Notes under the pieces: model-generated
Told to the model about the DNA's origin: nothing
Seen by the model: only the letters and a program-made list of their open reading frames with translations
Database searches by the model: none
Made by a program: the position numbers and the translations under genes
In this document: piece by piece, positions 1 through 11,384 of the stretch
How positions within the stretch are numbered: position 1 is the stretch's first letter
Layout of the letters: each line of letters begins with the position of its first letter
From: Zygaena filipendulae
Lineage: Eukaryota; Arthropoda; Insecta; Lepidoptera; Zygaenidae
Assembly: GCA_907165275.2 (NCBI GenBank)
Contig: OU015652.1
Coordinates: 1,999,001-2,063,000, forward strand
Reading direction: 5' to 3'
Length of the DNA: 64,000 nt

Positions 1-1166
1 TAGAATTGCTCTAGATTCTTGAGTAATTTCTATGATTTAAATTATATTTATAGTAGTCTTTCAATGTTTCTGATAATGCTAACCTTATATGGTAGGTATA
101 AGTACTAAGTATTTTGAACATGTATTTTTCGAAAATAAATTAAAATTAAGTTATAGCTTTGACGTAGGTCAAAGCTATACCTAAGCGTGGCAGTCATTGA
201 TATACTAAATAAGTAAAAAATACAAAAAAATTGCCAGTGAAATTTTTGTTGACTTTTACATTAACCTATTAGACACCTATTGTAGTAAGGATTGTGTTAT
301 AGAATAATGTTCTTTTGTAACCTTTTAATGTTATATTTTCACTTGAAAATGTTCTCTAAAACACCTTTCCAGCAAGTTCTTGAATTTCAAAAACAAAAGT
401 TCACTCACATCGTATTACTCCCACCGGCACCGTCGTAAACAAACCAAATAAAAATATGTTGACAATCAATAACGCATATTACTAAGCTCGCAACGAGCTT
501 GTCTGTTTTTATACAAGCTTCAATGACCAGTTAACGAAGACCCATAATACCACTTACAGTTCCAAACGGTGCTCATATTCAGAAGACACATGGAAGGTCA
601 TCTTATAACGGTTTGTTTCATGCTACCACGATGTTAGGTGAGCAGATGGGCACTTGGATTTTATGGCCTATGTTTGAACCGCGTTACACAGTTCATAATC
701 CTAATACATAATAATAAATGGGAAAGTTTGTAGGTGTGTATGTTTTATCAGGTTTTATCATTAAGCTCCGTAAGGCTAAATGCGTAGGTATTATTGAAAA
801 AAAAATGTTTAACTTTCAAAAAAAGGTTAAATGTGTGCATAATTCGACGTCAATATAGGGTTACTTTTGTATTGTAGATGTATAGAATCGCTATTGAATG
901 AATATGAACGAGGCTTTGATAGATTTTCACCCACTTTTTTCATGCAAATGCAATCAATCAAGCGGATAACTGTCGTTTAACAGATTGCCTCGGTCCCTTT
1001 GTGTTTACAGCACTACGGGATGCGGTTTGATTAAAATATCGATTTGGCTTCGAGCTGAGTCGATACAATTTTTCGACATGAATAAAATCGGACTTTTTCT
1101 ACAATAAAAACGGTCGGACGGAGTTGTCGACTGTCATTTTTGGTGTATTAGCCAAATACATCTATA
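1..1166. other. Left edge, nothing recognised
   Basis: AT-rich, no splice-flanked frame, no repeat family that I recognise. Confidence 0.4.
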
Positions 1167-1478
1167 TCTATACTAAAATAAAAGAGTAGAATCCGCGATT
1201 CTGTACATTGGATATTTTTGACAAATTTTGACAGGAAGTGATAAAAGAAGAGTAACCAATCACAAAAAAAGAGTTTTTTTAAATTATTTTCTGTCTGTCT
1301 ATCTGTCTGTTCGCGATAATCTCCGAACCTACTCAACGGATTTTCATGCGGTTTTCACAGGTAGATTAAGCTAAACCTGGAGCTACATATAGGCTTGGTT
1401 TCATTTAAATCGGATGTTGGGAAAAAAAGTTGCCATACAAAAACTTTCCATGCGGGTGAAACCGCGGGGCACAGCTAG
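1167..1478 (+). repeat. Helitron-like non-autonomous repeat, composite copy
   Basis: This family is the commonest repeat in the window. A full copy starts TC near ACTAATATTA, often has CTGTCTGTCTGT near the start, then CCCGGAATTCCCGCGGGAAC. It ends in a hairpin (GCGGGTGAAACCGCGG) about 8 bases before a terminal CTAG followed by T. TC at the start, a 3' hairpin and CTRR at the end are Helitron rules, and lepidopteran Lep1-type repeats fit them. Here the start is TCTATACTAAAATAAAAGAG and the end is GGGGCACAGCTAG|T. Confidence 0.75.
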
Positions 1479-2179
1479 TAGCTAAATATATCGCTGGAGT
1501 CGTGTGGTTCTACACATTTAAGCTGATTTAAACTTTGATTGGATTTTGAAATTCACTAAATTGGAATGTGATATGAGCAAAAACAACTGTCTTAAATAAA
1601 GTATGTCTATAATATTGTATATTTACAATATTATATATATTGTACAATTTTGTGTAGAATGACTAAGAAATTAAAAGGACTGAAAGTACCTATGTATCGG
1701 AAAGGATTGTCCGAGGTAGACGTATACCGATCAGATAGAGGACGTCCTTAGAAAGGCTGCGGTAGGGTATGTGAAAGATTGTGGATGTGGATGAGGCGAA
1801 GAAAGAACATGAACCTTCCCTGCATTGGAATCATAGCAAGTGGAGGATTCACCGCTTTCCCCTTCAGAAAACAGTAGATATAAGTATATGTATGTAGTTT
1901 AGAATAGACGGTTATTATAACATTGGCATATTACTAGCATTTATTGGATTACCTCAAGTAATAATTGATCGAGATGTATATCAGTATTTTTATTATAAGG
2001 GGAAAAACTTGCGAATTTGCTTGGAATATATTTGGTAATATAATGAAATCCGATCAAGCGCCTATGGGCTGCCAGCATTCTTTCTCGGAATAAACTGTAT
2101 AGTTGAGCATTTGTCTAAAATATCACTAGAACTTTTGAAGTTTTCGTTTCAAACCCAGTAAATCAAGTTTCCAACTTAC

Positions 2180-2309
2180 CACAGCGTGAAATATATTGCC
2201 GTCCTGCACTATGTGCTGATGATATAAGTTATCCACCAGGTCCTCAGCGCCATCTGTCGACAGGGTCATTAATCCAATTATGGGCCGACGCTGGCACCGA
2301 GCCAGTGCA
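2180..2309 (-). CDS. Probable host exon, 43 codons, gene unidentified
   Basis: Read on the minus strand, CTTTCAACAG is followed by 130 bases and then GTG|GTAAGTTGG, a textbook acceptor and donor. Only one frame is open. After one base it gives 43 codons, running ALARCQRRPIIGLMTLSTDG then AEDLVDNLYHQHIVQDG and NIFHAV. Codons are balanced and the stretch is more GC-rich than its surroundings, with no repeat similarity elsewhere in the window. It enters with two bases carried over from the previous exon and leaves in phase 0. I do not recognise the protein. The rest of the gene would lie to the left of the window and at higher coordinates, but I could not find a convincing neighbouring exon. A pseudogene fragment is possible, though the intact splice sites argue against it. 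Confidence 0.6.
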
Positions 2310-2699
2310 CTGTTGAAAGTTTTTTGTTAAAATCTCTCTTTTAAATTTTAATATTTATTGACAATTTTATGGGTGCATGTCTACAAAATAAAACTGAATA
2401 TTGAGTTTGGGTCACTCAAAACTAGGCGAGTTTTTAGTGGGTGAGTATAGCCACCGAAGCCGAATATCTTAATTGTAACGCCCATAGTTAAGTCATAACG
2501 TGTTACCTTAATACCTAGAGCACAGATAATATAATACTATACTAGTACCTAGAGCATGTACTAAAGAGGTTTTAAAATATACAAAGAAAATTGCCTCATT
2601 TTCTATTCGGGATCAAAGTAGAATGAATTCTATCGTGAAGCCTTAAGTCATAAATTTGCTGCTGTGTAACTTAGCGGAATTAATAATAAGAGCATAACA

Positions 2700-2930
2700 G
2701 GGCCCTTATTCACTATGACCAACAACATCACTTGCCCATAACGCGCGTCCCAAAAACGCAATCCCAAACGTTCTACATGCCAAAATATTAGAAATTATTA
2801 TTCTGTAAAACAAAAAACGTTGTAAATGTATTTTTTTTTTTAGTGAAACTTCTTTGGTTACGAGGGAAAGACAATTTTTGTGGCGCGTTATCTTAACGCG
2901 CCGTGTTATGGTCATAGTGAATTAGGGCCC
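2700..2930 (+). repeat. MITE with GGGCCCTTATTCACTATGAC ends
   Basis: The left end GGGCCCTTATTCACTATGAC and right end GTCATAGTGAATTAGGGCCC are inverted repeats. The interior carries TTATGGGCAAG-type and GTTAACGCG-type motifs. The same element occurs in the opposite orientation at 60811-61021. Confidence 0.85.
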
Positions 2931-3581
2931 AGGTTAGACATATCACCGCACGCACTTGCAATTCAAAAGTTAACCCCCGGCGCGAACCCAATTTGAGTAA
3001 TGGAAAAACAAATTTTGCAAATGGAGATCCATAGAGCTCTTTGATGCCGCCGGCTTTCTGCTCGTGTGCTTGTAATACTTGTTTAATCCGTTTCTGTTTG
3101 TCTTGTCTGGATTAGTTCAGTGTTTTTCTAAGTAACGAAAGTAATTAGTGAGCGTCGGTTTTCATCTTTTTGCTATGGCCAAAGAAAACAAGACTCGAAG
3201 GTGCTTTAAGAACTGATGTTTGTCTCTTGGAAAACACTAGGTTGAATTCCTTCGGCAACTTAAAAAATATCCTCTGACGCTTTATGATCTTTATTTTAAT
3301 TTATGATCTTATTTATGCAAATTCATTCTAATTTTTTATCTAAGTATACATAAGATTGAAAGTTTCAAATCATCGTAAGTATATAAAATAAAGTGTAGTA
3401 CTTATAGAATATTATAAGGATTGTGAATCGCAGTTATTTTTATGTTTTTATTTAAATAATCAAATAGTAAAGCTTATTTTAAACTTCCCTAAGTTTTTTT
3501 CATGAGAATTCTTATACGAGAGTGACCTCGTACACAAAATCTAGTAATCTAAGTATACTGATATCATAAAGCAGGTAATCT

Positions 3582-3617
3582 AAAATTACCGCGGGTGAAA
3601 CCGCGGGGAACAGTTAG
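3582..3617 (+). repeat. Helitron-like 3' end fragment
   Basis: ATTACCGCGGGTGAAACCGC then GGGGAACAGTTAG; the terminal CTAG has mutated to TTAG. Confidence 0.6.
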
Positions 3618-4577
3618 TACCTAAATAAAAATATTGCTGTACTGAAGTGTGGAAAGTGGAATTTATGTATATATTATGTCTCATAAGTGTTTTGCTGCAT
3701 TATTTTATGCGCCGTATTGCTTCTTTACTGTAATGTTATCATGTCTTATGAGACTGCTATGGAAGTTTCAACAATCACACTCATTCGACGAGTTGAATAG
3801 ACGACGCATTCATACTAACGATATGTGCTCAGATTAGTGTGAGATTTCAGACAGAGCATCCCGATACCGAACTCGAAATATTCAAGTGACACAAAGTTCC
3901 TTCTTCTTTTCTTATGTATACGTACAATACTTTCGCATTAAATACATTAACCCAGTTTCCAGTTAAATTCAGTGTATATTTATAAACGCCGTTGTAGATT
4001 TCTAAATTGCAGACCAATATTGCTCTATAGCAAAATGATTTTTGGAGCTTGAAAAGTCACTGAATTAATCAGCTTGAAACGTCATATACGTATGTATATC
4101 TTCTTGAGCAAATAAGAATCACCATCGCAAACAATATTTTCCCATATCTACAGCAACATAAAACATACGAAACCACCATTTTCGATTTCCGCCAAAAACT
4201 CTTCTTGTTTTATTTTATTTAGTTTGATTTTATTTTATTAATTTTTTTTATTTAGACAACGGTCGACAGCTATAAAGTAATTTAGTAAAATTAGCAAGAA
4301 AATAAACCAAAATTACCAAAAAATAAAATGTAAAAAAGAGATATTTTGTAAGACGTCCTCTGCATCTCGACATTGATCTGTGCGGCCTAATTGAGTCTTG
4401 CTCTCGAGAACTCCTCAGTCTACATTCTATCGCATCAAACAAGCGTCATGCGAGCCCCGTATATTATGAAGACATTTCATCCTAGTTTCTACTGAATTAT
4501 TGTACTGTATCTACTTAGTTAAAAAAACAGTCAAATTGTTAAAAGTTTGGAAACAAAGTGAACGTGGATCGTGTGAA

Positions 4578-4634
4578 ATGTATACCGGATACAAATATAG
4601 TAATAACTACAGTACAAATGGAGGGTATATTAAG
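4578..4634 (+). CDS. Possible first coding exon of a host gene
   Basis: ATG at 4578 opens 19 codons, MYTGYKYSNNYSTNGGYIK, ending at a strong donor (AAG|GTAAGT). The preceding 80 bases lack another ATG and could be 5' UTR. The exon ends in phase 0. The coiled-coil exon at 13902 begins in phase 0, so the two could join directly, but with about 9 kb between them this is only a possibility. The Tyr/Asn/Gly-rich sequence matches nothing I know. A chance open frame next to a chance donor remains plausible. Confidence 0.3.
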
Positions 4635-5029
4635 GTAAGTAAACTAGTTACCAGCGGTTTTGCCCACTCGAAATTTAGGTTTTTCTCCCGTTGATGCGTT
4701 GATATATGTACGTGCGAGAATTCATGTCGGTCTGTTGTTTTGTTGCGACGACAGGACATTTTGTTTAAATCGATTGGTCAGACATTTGTCCATAATCTCG
4801 CCTCGTATCATATAGAATAGAACAGATAAATAGGTAAATACTTATTCACTCTAGACTTGAAGAGGTCCAAATTATAATATGACTATATAAAATTCTCGTC
4901 TCACAATGTTCGTTCCCATACTCCTCCGAAACGGGTTGACCGATTCTCATGAAATTTTTTTTGCATATTCAGTAAGCCTGAGAATCGGCTACTATCTATT
5001 TTTCATCCCCCTAAATGGAGTTCCTGCGG

Positions 5030-5230
5030 GAACGCTACTACGCTACGCTAGAGTCGCCGCGCGGGTTCGATCCCAGTATCAGCGTAAACATTCATGTGAT
5101 GAACGTTGGTGTATTTTCTGAGTGAGGGTGTTTAGTATGCACCTGAAGTGTGTATTTAAAAATAAAGTATTAAAGTTCTGCTCAGTTTCGGACCAGGTGG
5201 CGCTGTGTGGTAATGTCCAAATTGTCCAAT
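5030..5230 (+). repeat. tRNA-headed SINE, 5' truncated
   Basis: CGCGCGGGTTCGATCCCAG carries a canonical B box; the A box is replaced by an unrelated repeat. The body continues through AACATTCATGTGATGAACG to TTTCGGACCAGGTGGCGCTG, the typical lepidopteran SINE tail region. Confidence 0.65.
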
Positions 5231-5447
5231 CATTATAATATTATTACTTATGGTATCAATAAATTCGGCAAGCATCATGTATCAAGGCAATTGCGATCAT
5301 CGTATTTGAATTGTTTTAAATGGGCCGTGGACAATCACCGTTGACATCACTTTGAAGTATCAAAAGTACCTACATTCTTTAATTGTATTGCGTCAAAACA
5401 CACTGTGCGGTTTAAGTTGAGTTAATAATGTTATAACTTATAAGTAA

Positions 5448-5697
5448 CTAGCTGTCCCCCGCGATTTTATCCGCGGTAATTTCGGAGTTCCCGCGGTAAT
5501 TCCGGGAAAAAAGGGCTGCAGTTTACGGTGATAAGCAGTTCCCCGCATTAATTCCGGAGTTCCCGCGGGAATTCCGAGATAAAACTATCCTATCCTTTAA
5601 GTTGGACCATATAGTTACAAAATTTTATCAAAATCTGTTCAGTAGTTTCGGAGTTCATCGCGGACAAACAACGTGACACGTGATTTATATATATTAA
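5448..5697 (-). repeat. Helitron-like repeat copy
   Basis: CTAGCTGTCCCCCGCGATTT at the left (inverted 3' end), with a partly duplicated interior (two GGAGTTCCCGCGG blocks). Distal part ACAACGTGACACGTGATTTA as in 51676-51866. Confidence 0.75.
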
Positions 5698-5883
5698 GAA
5701 TAAGATAGTATATCCCATCAAAACATAAATGTATAAATGGGAGCCAACTTCAAAATTAAGAATATGTGTGGCTTTCAACTTCGCCGACAAAAGACACTAT
5801 GCGACTCGTCGTTGCGTCTTGTCGCAACGACTTGTCGTCGACGCAAGCGACAGCGCTTTCATATTTATTATCCACAATAATAT

Positions 5884-6130
5884 ACTAACGGCCGCACTCG
5901 GAGTCGACTTTAATGATTACTTAGTTAAGTATAGATTTTTAAAACAAAACTGCCGCAACCTGAGACGTTCAGTAAATTAATGTTAATTGACATTTAATGA
6001 GATGTAACTTAATTAGTTAAATGCCAAATAACATTAATTTATTAAACTTGTCTGATTGCGGCAGTTTTGTTTTAAAAATCTATACTTAACTAAGTAATCA
6101 TTAAAGTCGACTCTGAGTGCGGCGGTTAGT
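5884..6130. repeat. Hairpin MITE, GGCCGCACTC family, copy 1
   Basis: ACTAACGGCCGCACTCGGAG and its inverse at 6111-6130 (two mismatches) bound arms that stay complementary for about 80 bases, including TTAGTTAAGTATAGATTTTT and AAACAAAACTGCCGCAA. Closely matches 29244-29479. Confidence 0.9.
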
Positions 6131-7388
6131 TTGTTTTCGCTTGTCAGAAAGAGAAAATAATTACATTTCCAACGGAAACGATGTCTACGAACCTATAGGT
6201 ATAGATAAAGTAAAATACAAAAATAAAAACTGTACCCTATAACTGCCTCCGATGGGTTTTGTACTCGTAATGAAATCGTCATTAATCAGAGCAACTGACA
6301 GTTGCAATGGACAAATGAAAAAAAAAGCACAAAAGGGGTTGTTTTGGCGAAAAGAATTGAGGCCCATACAGACAAAAAGGGGTATAACCAGTTATACATA
6401 GCTATTCAGTTTTACAGAAAACATTTTACAGGCAGAGCCCAAAATTTACAAAGCAATTTTCGTTTAGCAATAGGTACTTATGTTATTATTTTTTATAATA
6501 TATTATTTGTCTGTGATAAGGCATAAATGTGAACTTTTAGTGCAGGTATGGTGTTGTGTTTATTACGTACAAGATAATATTGTTTTCATTTATAGGATAG
6601 GTATACCTATGTAGGTACATATAAAATAGTTAACAAAAACAACTTGAAGTGTATTTGAATGGAATGAACTATATTTTTATTAATCTGTAACTGTAGTTAT
6701 TTGTTCCGCTTTATTCAGGATATAAAGTTAAAAACATTGCGAAAGAAAACTGAATCTTGGAGTTTACGGTCTAAAATTGCATCAAACCCAATCGATAACT
6801 GAATCAATAAGTTGAATGCTTAACATTGAATTCAGAGTTTGATTCAGAGTTTGAAACTAGCATGTCTTATATGAATAAATAAATGTCAGCTTAAACCTAA
6901 TTAAAATGAAGTAAAGTAGTTAGTTTCAGAATTCAATAAAACTTGCTACAAAATGAGAATGGCACAAATTGTCACTGGCAGCGCTAAACGGTTAGTTAGC
7001 TGCGGGCAGACGAATGAAAAAAAACTAACTGAGAAATTGCAGCGGCTACAAAGTGCTCACAGACAATATTCCATTCTTTTATGCGTCGGTTTAATTCTTT
7101 CCAACAGGTGATAGAAAAAGATAATAATATAAGTCTGAATAAATCGTCAGTAATTATTATTTGATGGGATGCAAACTTTAAATCTGTCAGTGTCCATACT
7201 GATATTATCTACAAATATTTTTTACCTAACATTACGAATCATTGTTATTCAATATAGATTCTTACATATTATGCGGTTAGCCTACAATCTAGCTTCAATG
7301 ACTTACGGAATTCAGGACAGTATTTAAATTGTACTTACACCTATTTTTTGGTCAAGTTTCTACTTACCATTTTCCGTTATATTTACTA

Positions 7389-7606
7389 CTAGCTGTCCCC
7401 CGCGGTTTCACCCGCGGTAATTTCGGTTTACCAGAAGGAATTTTTGGATAAATAGTAATGTCACACAGGACTACCGTAGCTTCCTATAAGTGAAAGAATT
7501 TTCAAAATCAGTTTGGTAGATCCAGAGATTACACGCTACAAGTACAACGTGCAACGTCACAAACTCACAAACTTTGCCTCTTTATAATATGTATTATAGT
7601 ATAGAT
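7389..7606 (-). repeat. Helitron-like repeat copy
   Basis: CTAGCTGTCCCCCGCGGTTT at the left; distal part AACTTTGCCTCTTTATAATA, a subfamily also seen at 35651 and 30646. Confidence 0.75.
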
Positions 7607-7626
7607 ATAATTTAAACCTTTTTCAT

Positions 7627-7705
7627 ACTGACAATCTCTTTAGTGAATTTATTTAAATTTGAAATTGAATGTAAATGTAATTTTTAAAGAGAATAAAATA
7701 TATCT
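7627..7705 (+). repeat. Interspersed repeat shared with 36847-36922
   Basis: TGACAATCTCTTTAGTGAAT and ATGTAAATGTAATTTTTAAA then GAATAAAATAT; probably a LINE 3' end, given the AATAAA and the TCTATCTAT tail that follows. Confidence 0.55.
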
Positions 7706-8219
7706 ATCTATTTGTCTATCATTCTCTATCAGATAACTATTAGGTTGATGGAGAGATATCTATCTATAAAGATAATAAAAATTAAGGAAAGAAAAAATTT
7801 AATTGAATATCAATAATACAGTTATTTAGAAAAATGAATACATAATATACATTCATACTAACACACATACCGATTTCCATTATATACTGCTATATGATAT
7901 AGAATCCATCGTAAAGATGAAAAAAAAAAACTGATTATTTCAAAATATCTAATAATCCACGTATGACTTCATAATATAAACGCACCGTTTGCTTAACCCC
8001 TCAGCCGCCGTGGCGTTGTAATCTCACGCGTTAATTATCGTCTCGATCTCTTGGACCCCGGTGATGAAGTACCCCTGCACGTTAGATTAGCCATTGTCCG
8101 CTAATGATGGATGAAAAGGGGTGTGCCGTATGTATATACGCACAAGCGACAAGAATTAACGACCGCGATTTTAGTCCATTGATGAATTTGGATCAACCAT
8201 TCTAACATAATATTAAATG

Positions 8220-8385
8220 CTAGTAGACCTCCCCTACCGTTTCACCCGCGTTTCGGAGATCCCGTGTGAATTCCGGAATAAAAAGTACCCTATCACTCCC
8301 TATCAGTGGAAGATATTTTTCAGTTTATCCATTACTAACAAACAAACAAACAGAAAATCAAATCTTTTCTCTTTACAATACTAGC
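8220..8385 (-). repeat. Degenerate Helitron-like repeat
   Basis: CTAGTAGACCTCCCCTACCG then TTTCACCCGCGTTTCGGAGA; the hairpin is broken. Confidence 0.55.
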
Positions 8386-8819
8386 ATAAAAGTACTTATT
8401 GATACGTTTCTGTATCCAATAGAAAATTAAATGAAATAAAAAAAAAATTACAAACCAAATCAGACGAAAGCGAACGGAACCAAAACAATTCGAACCGAAC
8501 CAAAACCCAACGAAATTCATATGCATTCGTCTCCCGATTTGACATTGTTACACCCATTCCCGCTTCCGCCTTTGCTTTAATCATCGCACGGTCTCGCTAA
8601 GGTTTCATGGGGTCTCGGTATAATTCGTTCGGGTTAATCTCGCGTCGTTGTGTACGGGTGTACGCAGCCCGGGAGTCGAGTGGGCACGGTCATGGCGGCG
8701 GATCCGTCAACGGCGCGGCGGCGCGAGGGTTGATACGTGGCCGTCAATTAACCCCGATATTTGTTTGATAATGTCCAATTGTTTGGGTTTAATGTGTTCT
8801 CTTTTAATGAAAATTATAA

Positions 8820-9102
8820 TAGGCTAGTTTCCTGGGTAAAAAAATCTAAATTCTATTTAGTCCGTCAGTTAGATAATAAAAAAATAAAAGACACGTATTT
8901 TTTGCTTTTTTAAAATAGTGGAAATATGCATAGATAAAGCGCATTAAAGTTTAGGGTGGGGGACTTGTGTCGTCACAGCTCGCTATAACGTGCGAACAAA
9001 CTGTAGCGAGGCGTGACGTCATGTGAAATTTCGACTTGATATATCTCCGTTATTTTTTGGTTACATAAAAAATAAAAAAATACGTGTCCAATATTTTTTA
9101 AT
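8820..9102 (+). repeat. Interspersed repeat with GTGACGTCA core, longest copy
   Basis: TAGTCCGTCAGTTAGATAAT, GCGCATTAAAGTTTAGGGTG and GCGTGACGTCATGTGAAATT are shared with 26139-26272 (partial) and, inverted, with 36565-36792. No coding capacity; family not recognised. Confidence 0.65.
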
Positions 9103-9289
9103 AATTATAAATGCGAAAGTAACTCTGTCTGTCTGTCTGTTACGCTTTCACGCCTTAACGGCTCAACCCATCATCATGTTATGCATACACATTGTCAGGG
9201 GTACAGAGAAGGACATAGAATAGTTTTTGTCCCGGAATTCCCGCGGGAACTCCGAAATTTACGCGGGTAAAACCGCGGGAAACAGCAAG
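9103..9289 (+). repeat. Helitron-like repeat with CTGT microsatellite
   Basis: GCGAAAGTAACTCTGTCTGT near the start, hairpin GCGGGTAAAACCGCGG, end CAAG in place of CTAG at 9286-9289. Confidence 0.75.
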
Positions 9290-9295
9290 TCTAAA

Positions 9296-9620
9296 ATATT
9301 TTATTGCACACACACATTTACAAAACACAAGAACATGTAATCAAGTATAACAAGACGACCTATGTATATTTCTAAAACCAATATTTTCATAGTATATCCT
9401 ACTAGCCGTAATATTCCAATCTCACAAGTGTCAATATAACAACACCGATTTCGTCGATCGCTGCCAGTTCTTATGATTTCACGGACTCTTTTCAATGTTA
9501 TTGTAATTTCACAGGACCGACTGCTATGCTTATAACCACACACAAGTTGAAAAGCCAAGCAATTTTCGCCTTTGAACCCACTAACCTTCCGACAAAAGGT
9601 TGAATGACAAATAAAAAATG
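9296..9620 (-). repeat. Probable LINE 3' end, minus strand
   Basis: TTTTATTGCACACACACATT followed by TACAAAACACAAGAACATGT resembles the next repeat at 9800, the inverted 3' end (AATAAA signal) of a LINE. The minus-strand open frame over 9301-9750 has no protein similarity I can see. Confidence 0.45.
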
Positions 9621-9799
9621 GATTCGAAGACATTACCAAGACCTGTCCCGATACACTGGCACAACGGGACAATGGGACACTTTTACATTTGCGGGAACAA
9701 ATAAAGGAAAAAACACAATTCGGACGATCGTTGTACACAACAAGCGACACGAAAACATATCTGTATTCTTTTATTTTATTTTAACCAACTTATTATATC

Positions 9800-9960
9800 T
9801 CAAATCAAATCAAATATACTTTATTGCACACACAGTAGAAGACACAATATTTACAAAACACAGAAACATATGAATACGTACAATGTATGTACAATGTACA
9901 ACGTATATCTATACAAATAAATAAAATTGAAGTGTCTGTTTGTAATTTCAAATTAACAGC
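9800..9960 (-). repeat. LINE 3' end, minus strand
   Basis: CTCAAATCAAATCAAATATA then CTTTATTGCACACAC is the inverse of a common lepidopteran LINE tail, GTGCAATAAAG followed by TTTGAT repeats. Confidence 0.6.
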
Positions 9961-10019
9961 TTTTCACTAAATGCATGCGAAAGTATAAGTATACAGGAGT
10001 CCCGTATACATATACTTCG

Positions 10020-10177
10020 GGACTTATATAAATATTTTTCTCTGTCTGTCTGTCTGTTTGTTCCGGCTAATCTCTGAAACGGCTGGACCGATTTTGACGG
10101 GGTTTTCACTCGCAGATAGCTAATGTTATAAGTAACTTAGGCTACTTTTTATCCCGGAATTCCCGCGGGAACTCATT
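10020..10177 (+). repeat. Helitron-like repeat, truncated at its 3' end
   Basis: CTCTGTCTGTCTGTCTGTTT to CCCGGAATTCCCGCGGGAAC, then interrupted by the repeat at 10178. The terminal hairpin is absent. Confidence 0.7.
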
Positions 10178-10310
10178 ATTACATTGCTTAAATATGTAAC
10201 TAAATATTTAACATAAAAAACGTTGACACAAAATGGCGCTATACTTTTAAAACACGATTTACTCAAAATTTCTCTAGTGTGGGTTAACACACTATTGCTT
10301 GTCCAAGTAA
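10178..10310. repeat. Interspersed repeat shared with 48091-48216
   Basis: Begins ATTACATTGCTTAAATATGT, exactly where the Helitron-like repeat is cut, so it probably inserted there or the junction is a deletion. Contains AAAATGGCGCTATACTTTTA. Confidence 0.7.
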
Positions 10311-10984
10311 TATTATATTCATTTCTGCATTTCACTGTATAGTAGTCACAAATAATACCTAGTTAGGTAGTAGATACATCACAGGTGTGATCCAATAGTT
10401 CTAGCCGAAATCGTATTATGAAAATTTACTACGTAAACGCAGAAATCAATTTACGTCACAATGATAAGTAACTTCTTTGATCTTTCGTCGCTTCATTAAA
10501 AAATTTGTAAATTTCATTGATTGGTAAATTTTGGATGACGTAACTATCAATTTATCCATTTATCTTAACTTCTTAAAAATATTTAAAACAAACGTTGAAT
10601 CTTTACATGTATCTAGGTATATTCCCACAGTTTATTTGTTTTCCTAAACCTCATATAAATATATTATATGGAACTCGTACACAAAATACCCTGCATTGCG
10701 TAGAAGCTGGAAGGTTAAGCAAAGTGTGTACGTGTTGGGAATTAAGCGATTCTTTTCGGTTGACATCTCGACGAGAGGGCACCGAATGAATTTATCGAGT
10801 GGGTGAAAAACGATGCGGCGCCGGTGACAGCCCTAGCGGGGTCGAGGGGCTCCAGGGGAGATACAGCAAAAAGGCGGAATAAAATGCAGACATTAGCGCA
10901 GCGATAAATTAATAAGTGACCGGAACGACGGTGCTACTGAGGGACCAAGACCCGAGCTGATGACAGATAAGACTCATAGTAGAA

Positions 10985-11106
10985 CCGCAGGAAGTAATTT
11001 TAAAGCTCTTGGAAAGGTGTTCTGTTGCTGCAGATGTCCATGGGCGGCGGTAATCACCATCAGGTGTACCACTTGCCCGTTTGCCCCCTATGACGTAAAA
11101 AAAAGA
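10985..11106 (+). repeat. Lepidopteran retroposon 3' end with A tail
   Basis: TGCAGATGTCCATGGGCGGC, GGTAATCACCATCAGGTGTA and GCCCGTTTGCCCCCTATGAC, followed by AAAAAA. I recognise this as a very common lepidopteran LINE/SINE 3' terminus. Confidence 0.75.
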
Positions 11107-11384
11107 TATTTGACATATAAAATCTTTGATATGTAGTGGTCTAGCGTAAATCCGTTATTGATATTTTATCCGAAGATATACAAACTCAATTGACCATTTA
11201 TTTAAAATTATTGAGGAGAATTCTAATCATAAAACTTATGCTATTTGAGCTTGACCGCTTAAGAACTTATACTTATCAACACGGGCCTATAAAATCTCCA
11301 AGTAACTAATAAGAGGATCCCGATGAAGATAATAATAATATTCTTAATATAAAAAAATACTCAACAAAAAAAATGTACAAGACA

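Noticed and set aside
8680..8735. GC-rich ATGGCGGCGGATCCGTCAAC frame ending after 13 codons
   Set aside because: A stop follows at once and there is no donor before it. It may be regulatory DNA, but nothing specific is visible.
9301..9750. 149-codon minus-strand open frame
   Set aside because: Overlaps a LINE-like 3' end and an opposing plus frame. Composition is erratic and no motif is recognised.
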